Source: Enterococcaceae bacterium OF42-14pH9A
Lineage (GTDB): Bacteria > Bacillota > Bacilli > Lactobacillales > Enterococcaceae
Assembly (NCBI GenBank): GCA_027692465.1
Contig: JAQEYU010000003.1
Coordinates: forward strand, 186,001-250,000
DNA length: 64,000 nucleotides
Direction of reading: 5' to 3'
The first letter of the stretch is position 1. Every line of letters begins with the position of its first letter. The notes beneath the pieces are model-generated. The model did not search any database, had not been told where the DNA came from, and saw nothing but the letters and a program-made list of their open reading frames with translations. The translations under genes were made by a program, and so were the position numbers. Positions 58,197 to 64,000 of the stretch are shown one piece after another.

Positions 58197-59322
58197 ACAA
58201 ATGAACATTGAGGAAAATGATGCACTGCACTGTATCGGCTGCGGTGCTGTGATCCAAACCGATGATCCTGAAAAATTGGGATATACACCGAAGTCAGCTT
58301 TGGAAAAGGGGCTGGAAAGCGGTGAAGTATATTGCCAACGCTGCTTCCGTTTGCGGCACTACAATGAGATCCAAGATGTCTCTTTGACAGATGATGACTT
58401 TTTGCGCCTCCTGAATGAACTTGGTCAAAAAGAGGCGTTGATCGTCAATGTGGTGGATATTTTCGATTTCAACGGGTCCTTGATCCCGGGCCTGCATCGT
58501 TTTGTGGGGGATAACCCGGTTTTGCTGGTAGGCAATAAAGTCGATATCCTGCCGAAGTCGCTGAAAAAGCCGAAGCTCACTCAATGGATGAGGGAAAGGG
58601 CCCACGAGGCCGGCTTGCGTCCGACCGATGTGCTGTTGACCAGTGCCAAAAAGCCGCAAGAGATGGATCTCTTGTTGAAAACGATCGAAAAATACCGCAA
58701 GGGTCGTGATGTTTATGTTGTCGGGGTCACCAATGTCGGTAAATCCACACTGATTAATGCGATCATCAAACAGACTGCCGGTATCAAAGACCTGATTACG
58801 ACGTCGCGCTTTCCCGGTACCACACTGGATAAAATCGAGATCCCGCTGGATGACGGTCACTTTTTGATCGATACCCCGGGAATCATCCATCGTCACCAGA
58901 TGGCTCACTATCTTGGAAAAAAGGATTTGAAGATCATTGCTCCTGCCAAGGAGATCAAGCCGAAAGTCTACCAACTAAATCCGGGGCAAACGCTCTTTTT
59001 CGGAGGCCTGGCGCGCTTTGACTTTGTCAGTGGTGAGCGGAGTTCGTTTATCGCCTATATGGCCAATGACATTGAAATTCATCGGACAAAGCTTGAAAAG
59101 GCTGATGCTTTTTACGAAAAACATGTGGGGGGACTGCTGCAGCCGCCGCGTCCGGATGAAGTGGCAGACTTTCCGCCACTGGTCCGCTTCGAGTTTGCAG
59201 TTAAAGAAAAGACGGATATCGTATTTGCCGGTCTGGGCTGGGTGACTGTGCAGGAACCGGGAATCGTCAGCGGCTGGGCTCCCAAAGGCGTCGACGTGCT
59301 GCGGCGCAAAGCGTTGGTTTGA
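58186..59322 (+). CDS. yqeH: Ribosome biogenesis GTPase YqeH
   Basis: 378 residues, a circularly permuted GTPase needed for 30S assembly. An N-terminal zinc finger (CIGCGAVIQ...CQRCFRLRHY) is followed by G4 NKVD, G5 TSAKK, then G1 GVTNVGKST, G2 and G3 DTPG, the permuted order. The C-terminal TRAP-like RNA-binding region is present. GAGGTGA site inside yqeG. Downstream of the stop, a -10 box (59401-59406) suggests a second promoter before yhbY. Confidence 0.95.
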   Translation: MTDKQMNIEENDALHCIGCGAVIQTDDPEKLGYTPKSALEKGLESGEVYCQRCFRLRHYNEIQDVSLTDDDFLRLLNELGQKEALIVNVVDIFDFNGSLIPGLHRFVGDNPVLLVGNKVDILPKSLKKPKLTQWMRERAHEAGLRPTDVLLTSAKKPQEMDLLLKTIEKYRKGRDVYVVGVTNVGKSTLINAIIKQTAGIKDLITTSRFPGTTLDKIEIPLDDGHFLIDTPGIIHRHQMAHYLGKKDLKIIAPAKEIKPKVYQLNPGQTLFFGGLARFDFVSGERSSFIAYMANDIEIHRTKLEKADAFYEKHVGGLLQPPRPDEVADFPPLVRFEFAVKEKTDIVFAGLGWVTVQEPGIVSGWAPKGVDVLRRKALV

Positions 59323-59377
59323 CGGCGGCGAAGATAAAGGCCGGGCATGCAAAAAGAGGACAATCGAGGACTCTCGG

Positions 59378-59406
59378 TTTAATCCTGGCCACGATTTTTG
59401 TATAAT
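59378..59406 (+). promoter_or_regulatory. Candidate internal promoter before yhbY
   Basis: TATAAT at 59401-59406 with TTTAAT 17 bp upstream. It lies in the 134-bp gap between yqeH and yhbY, the largest in the cluster. Confidence 0.5.
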
Positions 59407-59456
59407 AGTGATGGCAGATGCCAAGACAAGGCACTCTGAAGGGAAAAGAGGATACT

Positions 59457-59768
59457 ATGGGACTAAGAGGAAAACAAAAGCGCTTTTTGCGCAGTAAAGC
59501 ACACCACCTGCAGCCAATTTTTCAAGTCGGTAAAGGCGGATTGAATGAAGCGATGATTACTCAGATCGAAGAAGCGTTGGAAAAACGGGAATTGATCAAA
59601 ATCACCCTGCTGCAAAATACGGATGAGATTGCAGAAGAAGTCGCAGATGTTTTGAAAAATCAGATTGGTTGCGAGATCGTTCAGATTATCGGCCGAGTTG
59701 TTGTTTTGTACAAAGTGTCTTCCAAGGAAAAATACCGTAAGCTTTCTCAAGAAGTGAGCGCAATCTAA
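59457..59768 (+). CDS. yhbY: CRM-domain RNA-binding protein YhbY (YqeI)
   Basis: 103 residues. LRGKQKRFLRSKAHHLQPIFQVGKGGLNEAM (given in part) with the GxxG-type VGKGG loop is the CRM fold that binds 50S assembly intermediates. ALEKRELIKITLLQN follows as in the family. ATG after AAAGAGGA. Next gene nadD is 38 bp on. Confidence 0.93.
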   Translation: MGLRGKQKRFLRSKAHHLQPIFQVGKGGLNEAMITQIEEALEKRELIKITLLQNTDEIAEEVADVLKNQIGCEIVQIIGRVVVLYKVSSKEKYRKLSQEVSAI

Positions 59769-59806
59769 AAAAGGCCGAACAGCGGCTGTTGACGGAGGTG
59801 ATGACG

Positions 59807-60448
59807 ATGCAGACAAAAGTTGCTAACGGCGTCAAGACATTGGTGGCCGAAGCAGAACCCGAGTGCAACTGTCGAAAACAAGTAGGGATCCTGGGAGGTA
59901 ATTTCAACCCGGTCCACATTACCCATCTTGTAATTGCGGACCAGGTAGGACATGCCTTAGGTTTGGATCAGGTTCTGCTTATGCCGGAATTTTTGCCCCC
60001 TCACGTGGATGAGAAGAAAACCATTCCGGCTGCTGACCGTCTGGCTATGCTGGAGGCGGCAGTCAGTGACAATCGCCTGTTGGGTATCGAAAAGGCGGAG
60101 CTGGAGCGCAAAGGGAAAAGTTTCAGCTATGACACTATGAAAGAGCTGAAGGAGCGGCATCCGGATACGGACTATTACTTTATCATCGGCGGAGACATGG
60201 TTGCTTATTTACCGAAATGGTATAAAATCGATGAATTGCTGCAGTTGGTCCAATTTGTCGGCGTCAGAAGGCCGGGCTATCCGGAAGAAACTCCCTATCC
60301 GATTATCTGGGTGGATGTACCGCTGATGGATATCAGCTCGACGATAATCCGCAAGAAAATCGCTCAGGGTTGTTCGATCCGTTATTATGTTCCGGAGGCC
60401 GTTCGTGAGTATATCAGCGCAAAGGGGTTGTATCTGGATGAAGTATAA
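59807..60448 (+). CDS. nadD: Nicotinate-nucleotide adenylyltransferase
   Basis: 213 residues. It makes nicotinate adenine dinucleotide from NaMN and ATP in NAD synthesis. The nucleotidyltransferase motifs are GGNFNPVHITHL and ISSTIIRKK; IIGGDM and LPKWYKID are also typical. An N-terminal extension of about 26 residues is usual in this order. Of three nearby ATG/TTG codons, the ATG at 59807 is best placed after GGAGGTG. It overlaps yqeK by 11 bp. Confidence 0.95.
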   Translation: MQTKVANGVKTLVAEAEPECNCRKQVGILGGNFNPVHITHLVIADQVGHALGLDQVLLMPEFLPPHVDEKKTIPAADRLAMLEAAVSDNRLLGIEKAELERKGKSFSYDTMKELKERHPDTDYYFIIGGDMVAYLPKWYKIDELLQLVQFVGVRRPGYPEETPYPIIWVDVPLMDISSTIIRKKIAQGCSIRYYVPEAVREYISAKGLYLDEV

Positions 60449-61028
60449 AGGTGATTACACAGCCATGGATCGGGAACTGCTGATGCAGACTGTACAGATG
60501 CACATGAGTGAAAAGCGGTTCACACATGTGCTGGGGGTCGAAAAGGCCGCAGTTGCATTGGCAGAAAAATACGGTGCTTCAGCAGAGAAAGCCTCCATTG
60601 CTGCACTGACTCATGATTATGCCAAAGAGCGTCCAGATGACGAGTTTGAACTGGTCATCAAACGAGACGGTTTCGATCTGGAGCTGCTGAATTGGAACAA
60701 TGCAATTTGGCACGGAATCGTCGGAGCTGATTTCGTGCAGCGGGAGTTGGGGATCGATGATCAGGAGATCTTGCAGGCGATTCGGTTGCATACGACCGGT
60801 GCTGCTGAAATGAGCCTATTGGACAAAATCATCTATGTGGCCGATTATATCGAGCCGGGAAGAGATTTTCCCGGAGTGGTGGAGGCCCGTGAACTGGCAA
60901 TGGTGGATCTGGATGAGGCTGTCCGTTATGAAACCAAACATACCCTGCAGCATTTGCTGGAAACAGAAAAAGCTGTTTATCCAAAAACCATTGAGACCTA
61001 CAATCGTTGGGTAGCAGGAAAAAAATAG
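60438..61028 (+). CDS. yqeK: Ap4A hydrolase YqeK (HD domain)
   Basis: 196 residues. The HD superfamily metal site is seen as RFTHVLGVE, LTHDYAK, IWHGIVGADF, LHTTGA and KIIYVADYIEPGR. YqeK proteins symmetrically cleave Ap4A to ADP. The conserved nadD-yqeK overlap links it to NAD or dinucleotide control. A paralogue is at 3338-3949. An alternative start at 60465 is possible; AAAGGGG precedes the chosen ATG. Confidence 0.93.
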   Translation: MKYKGDYTAMDRELLMQTVQMHMSEKRFTHVLGVEKAAVALAEKYGASAEKASIAALTHDYAKERPDDEFELVIKRDGFDLELLNWNNAIWHGIVGADFVQRELGIDDQEILQAIRLHTTGAAEMSLLDKIIYVADYIEPGRDFPGVVEARELAMVDLDEAVRYETKHTLQHLLETEKAVYPKTIETYNRWVAGKK

Positions 61029-61058
61029 TAGCGAAAAAACAAAGGAGTGTGACCTAAA

Positions 61059-61415
61059 ATAGATAGTCAGAAAATTTTAGAAGTCGCTGTCAAAGCAGCG
61101 GACAGTAAACATGCCGAGGATCTCTTGGCATTGGATGTGCGGGAAATCTCGCTGTTGGCGGATTATTTTGTGATTTGTTCGGCCAGCAATGAGCGGCAGA
61201 TCAATGCCATTATCGATGAAATCGTGGAAAAAGAGGAAAAAGCCGGCGTCGAAGTCAAACGGATCGAAGGCAAAGACGGTGCCAAATGGGTGCTGATCGA
61301 TTTGGGAGAGGTCATCGTCCATGTCTTCTCCAACAGTGAGCGGGCCTTCTATAATCTGGAAAAACTCTGGTCAGATGCACCGCTGGTGGATCTTTCCGCA
61401 TGGGTCGTAGAATAA
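61059..61415 (+). CDS. rsfS: Ribosomal silencing factor RsfS, apparent AUA start
   Basis: 118 residues counted from an ATA codon. RsfS binds uL14 and blocks subunit joining in starvation. ALDVREISLLADYFVICSA, RIEGKDGAKWVLIDLGEVIVHVF (given in part) and YNLEKLWSDAP are the family core. The family N-terminus (xDSQKILExAVKAADSK) is encoded here as DSQKILEVAVKAADSK but its first codon is ATA, 11 nt after a clear AGGAG. An in-frame TGA lies 6 bp upstream of the ATA, and the first in-frame ATG (61125) would delete 22 conserved residues. Either a rare start codon is used or there is a sequence error. One base separates it from yqeM. Confidence 0.9.
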   Translation: MDSQKILEVAVKAADSKHAEDLLALDVREISLLADYFVICSASNERQINAIIDEIVEKEEKAGVEVKRIEGKDGAKWVLIDLGEVIVHVFSNSERAFYNLEKLWSDAPLVDLSAWVVE

Positions 61416-61416
61416 G

Positions 61417-62163
61417 ATGGCTTTTGAAACATTTGCTTTTGTTTACGATGAAGTGATGGATACCACCTTGTACGAGAAGTGGCTTTCTTTTTCCAAACGT
61501 CATCTGGAAGGCAAAAAACAAGTCCTTGAGCTGGCCTGCGGGACCGGTGCTTTGGCAGTGGCCTTTGCCAAAGAGGGGTACGATGTGACCGCTTTGGATC
61601 TTTCAGAAGAGATGTTGACGATTGCCAGTGACCGCGCCTTTCAAGCAGAGGCTGAGGTCCAGTTTCTCGAGGGAGATATGATGGATCTGGACGGGATTGG
61701 AGAGTTTGAGGCAGTGACTTGTTTTTCCGATTCCATCTGTTATATGGAAGATGCCCCTAGTGTTCAACAGGTTTTCGATGAAGTCTATCAAGTTCTGAAA
61801 GACGATGGGATTTTTTTGTTCGATGTCCATTCTCAGTATCAGATAAACGAGGTATTTCCAGACTACAGTTACCATTATCAAACCGATGATTTCGCCTTTT
61901 TGTGGGAGTCTTATCAGGATGAACCGGATGCAATCCAGCATTTTCTGACCTTTTTTGTGTCAGAGGAGGATCCGATAAACAAAGAGGTACCAGAACTTTT
62001 TCACAGAAAAGATGAAATCCATGATGAGCGGACCTATCCTCATGACGAGTATTTGCGGATGTTGGAGAATGCCGGCTTTTCAAAAGTGGAGAGCTATGCC
62101 GATTTTATCGACAGCGAACCGAATGAAAAAAGCAGACGCTGGTTTTTCGTCTGCCATAAATAA
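61417..62163 (+). CDS. yqeM: Class I SAM-dependent methyltransferase YqeM
   Basis: 248 residues. Motif I is VLELACGTGALAVAFA, the acidic residue ending strand 2 is in VTALDLSEEML, and FLEGDMMDL and FSDSICYM follow. The target is unknown. It closes the yqeG-yqeM cluster, as in other Firmicutes, one base after rsfS. A perfect terminator follows. Confidence 0.9.
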   Translation: MAFETFAFVYDEVMDTTLYEKWLSFSKRHLEGKKQVLELACGTGALAVAFAKEGYDVTALDLSEEMLTIASDRAFQAEAEVQFLEGDMMDLDGIGEFEAVTCFSDSICYMEDAPSVQQVFDEVYQVLKDDGIFLFDVHSQYQINEVFPDYSYHYQTDDFAFLWESYQDEPDAIQHFLTFFVSEEDPINKEVPELFHRKDEIHDERTYPHDEYLRMLENAGFSKVESYADFIDSEPNEKSRRWFFVCHK

Positions 62164-62166
62164 GCA

Positions 62167-62196
62167 GAGACCGGCCATTTTTGGCCGGTCTTTTTG
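62167..62196 (+). terminator. Terminator of the yqeG-yqeM cluster
   Basis: AGACCGGCCA-TTTT-TGGCCGGTCTTTTT, perfect 10-bp stem. Confidence 0.94.
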
Positions 62197-62353
62197 TCTG
62201 CGGTCCGATCATTCTTTTTCGGCACAGCAGGTAAAAATTAACGGAATCAAGCAAAAGTCAATCCGGTCTGCTATCAGTTTTGTAAGGTAGACCAAATCAG
62301 CTTGGCAGCTATTGTACTCCTGCCGTAATATCGGTAAACTGAAGCTGACTATT

Positions 62354-62480
62354 TTGAAAACGTTACAAGGCTTGCGGCGTGTTCTTAAAAGTCGGTTGGA
62401 TCTTTCTCGGGAAGATCTGGCGGGTTCTGTTTTGGTAAGTGACAGACAATAAGTTTCTTAGCATGAGACCATTGTGGCAA
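62354..62480 (+). pseudogene. Decayed XRE-type helix-turn-helix gene fragment
   Basis: From a TTG, one frame reads KTLQGLRRVLKSRLDLSRED then LAGSVLVSDRQ, the pattern of the N-terminal DNA-binding domain (LR..LxLSQEDLA..LxVSRQTIS). It stops at TAA at 62450-62452. Shifting frame there gives TIS, the next expected residues, followed soon by another stop. This looks like a frameshifted remnant. It lies about 140 bp upstream of the ABC permease gene. Confidence 0.45.
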
Positions 62481-62517
62481 TTCTCTTAATTTGTAAAAAG
62501 AAAACAACGTATCGTTA

Positions 62518-62546
62518 TTGAAGTGTTATTTTTGTTGTGGAATAAT
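62518..62546 (+). promoter_or_regulatory. Candidate promoter for the FtsX-type permease
   Basis: TTGAAG (62518-62523) and AATAAT (62541-62546) with 17-bp spacing, 69 bp before the start codon. Confidence 0.55.
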
Positions 62547-62615
62547 CGTAGCAAACAGATATTTTCTGTCCGCAAAGGCAGAATATTTGAATAAAGATGT
62601 TCTGGAGGAAGAAAA

Positions 62616-64000
62616 ATGAATTTTTGGCAACGGGCATTAAAAAGCATTTCCCGCAGAAAAGGAAAATCCTTTATTTTGTTTCTGGTAATCTTTATTTTGG
62701 GCAATGTTATCGCCGGAGCAGTGGCGATCCAACAATCCACCGGCAACGTGGAAAAGGTGACCAAAGAAAAACTGGGAGCACGGGCGATCCTGGATGTAGA
62801 CTATGAGAAGTACAACAAGGATGCCGAAAAAAATCCGGACCTGAAGTGGCCGGATCCTTTGACGGACAAAGAATACGAAAAAGTAGCGGAACTGCCGCAG
62901 GTCAAAACTTATGACAAGTCTGTCCAAGGGTATACCGGAACGGCCAAATTGAAGAGCTACACTCCTGAAAACGGCGGGATGATGGTAGGCAACGGGGCGC
63001 AATATTTCTTCAATTTAAAAGGATCCAGTAAAGGCCAACTCCTTGATCTTGATGAAGGCTATATCAAGCTGGATCAAGGCGAAATGTTCTCTGAAAAAGA
63101 AGCCGAAGACGGCAGCAATGTGGTGTTGATTTCCAAAGAGACTGCTGAAGCCAATGGGTTAAAAGTCGGTGATCAGATGGTGATCGATGCCACCAGCGAA
63201 GTGATCGATATGGGGAATATCCAACCACGGGAAGGGACTTTGGAAGATTCTGCCGCGACAGATGACAGCGGAGCAGAACCGGAGGCAGCCAAAGTGGTGT
63301 CCTTTGATTTTCCGGTAACCGTCAAGGGCATCTTCAGTGTTGTTCGTAAAGAGGCCCAAGACCTTTCAAAAGATGAACAAAACAATGACGACTGGGCGGC
63401 TGCCGAACAGATCAATACCTTGTACATGCCGAATAAAACGATCCAAGCCTTAATGGACCAATCGTTGGAAAAATTCTATGTCAATCTTCCCGATGGTGAC
63501 CGGGAGGACTATAACATGAGTTACACACAGGCCACTTATGTTCTGAAGGCACCGGATGAAGTCGAAGCGTTCCGAGAGGATGCTCAGGGACTATTGCCGA
63601 AATATTACACCGTCATCGCTGATTCCGATCAGTACGATCAGATTGCCGGCGGAATGAAGAAACTGGGTGAGATCGCAAAATACGTCGTGATTATCGCTGC
63701 AGTAGCGACGATGTTGATCATTTCGCTGGTCGTCCTGCTATTCTTGCGAGATCGCAAGCACGAGCTGGGAATCTACCTGTCTCTTGGTGAAGGCCGCGGT
63801 AAGATCATCGGGCAGGTACTGATTGAACTTCTACTGGTCAGCCTGGTTGCGCTGGTCTTGTCCTTGGTAACAGGGAATCTCTTAGGGGGCATTGTATCCG
63901 ACCAGCTGATGCAGACAGACTGGATCAATAACAATGCGCAAGACGGCATGATGTATGCGGGACTTTACGGGAACCAATCTATCGATTTTGAATCGGTGCG
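62616..64000 (+). CDS. ABC transporter permease, FtsX/MacB type (cut by window end)
   Basis: 461 codons are visible and the frame is still open at the window end. A positively charged start (MNFWQRALKSISRRKGKS) leads to one membrane span (FILFLVIFILGNVIAGAVA), a long extracellular domain (about 45-345, MacB-PCD-like), then FtsX-type spans starting YVVIIAAVATMLIISLVVLLF and the cytoplasmic LRDRKHELGIYLSLGEGRGKI motif that contacts the ATPase. GGAGGAAG site. Such permeases work in antimicrobial-peptide resistance or envelope sensing; the role here is unknown. Its ATPase must be outside the window. Confidence 0.88.
   Translation, partial: MNFWQRALKSISRRKGKSFILFLVIFILGNVIAGAVAIQQSTGNVEKVTKEKLGARAILDVDYEKYNKDAEKNPDLKWPDPLTDKEYEKVAELPQVKTYDKSVQGYTGTAKLKSYTPENGGMMVGNGAQYFFNLKGSSKGQLLDLDEGYIKLDQGEMFSEKEAEDGSNVVLISKETAEANGLKVGDQMVIDATSEVIDMGNIQPREGTLEDSAATDDSGAEPEAAKVVSFDFPVTVKGIFSVVRKEAQDLSKDEQNNDDWAAAEQINTLYMPNKTIQALMDQSLEKFYVNLPDGDREDYNMSYTQATYVLKAPDEVEAFREDAQGLLPKYYTVIADSDQYDQIAGGMKKLGEIAKYVVIIAAVATMLIISLVVLLFLRDRKHELGIYLSLGEGRGKIIGQVLIELLLVSLVALVLSLVTGNLLGGIVSDQLMQTDWINNNAQDGMMYAGLYGNQSIDFESV

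Noticed and set aside
61125..61415. rsfS starting at the first in-frame ATG.
   Set aside because: This would remove 22 conserved residues that are still encoded upstream, and no ribosome-binding site precedes this ATG.
62360..62373. TGAAAACGTTACAA upstream of the permease as a catabolite-response element.
   Set aside because: The right half does not match the cre consensus (needs WCA at the end).

Overview
The window is a gene-dense stretch of a low-to-mid G+C Gram-positive (Firmicutes, Lactobacillales) chromosome, most likely Enterococcus or a close relative. The reasons are: the pyrH-frr ... uppS-cdsA-rseP-proS-polC order with no dxr gene between cdsA and rseP; a FabT-headed fab/acc operon; ClpE with a CtsR operator beside a DUF1827 gene; ptsH-ptsI; a tRNA-Trp T-box in front of trpEGDCFBA; and the yqeG-yqeH-yhbY-nadD-yqeK-rsfS-yqeM cluster. 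The genus is inferred from gene order and protein resemblance; no search was run.

Layout. 1-5 kb: end of pyrH, frr, then an interposed block (small membrane protein, orphan purC on the minus strand, GNAT, HD hydrolase, YjbR-like). 5-15 kb: undecaprenyl-PP synthase, CDP-diglyceride synthase, RseP/Eep protease, ProRS and PolC. 15-21 kb: a repeat-rich gap, lacD, prfC and an Mga-type regulator. 20.6-24 kb: DUF1827 and clpE on the minus strand with a promoter and CtsR box. 24-29 kb: ptsH-ptsI, a GT4 glycosyltransferase, a beta-hydroxyacid dehydrogenase, YkuJ. 29-40 kb: a nitronate monooxygenase/FabK-superfamily gene divergent from fabT-fabH-acpP-fabD-fabG-fabF-accB-fabZ-accC-accD-accA. 40-43 kb: a polar amino acid ABC importer. 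43-44 kb: tRNA-Gly and an AT-rich cluster of tiny ORFs. 44-51 kb: tryptophan operon. 51-57 kb: phosphohexomutase, then a MarR regulator with a heterodimeric ABC exporter of the EfrAB type. 57-62 kb: the ribosome-assembly/NAD cluster. 62-64 kb: a decayed HTH gene and an FtsX-type permease cut by the window end.

The most unusual content is non-coding. A family of about 160-bp elements with near-perfect terminal inverted repeats (GGGCGTGTCTGAAAATGCC), often flanked by TA, occurs at least seven times in clear form and about five more times in degraded form, always between genes and sometimes inside operons. This looks like a MITE of the IS630/Tc1 kind, comparable in kind to pneumococcal RUP. A second, larger hairpin repeat occurs twice, once with about 200 bp inserted in its central loop. 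Other points of note are an apparent AUA start codon on rsfS, FabT boxes on both sides of the fabT/NMO divergent region, the absence of fabK from the fab operon, and a chain of tiny overlapping ORFs next to tRNA-Gly.
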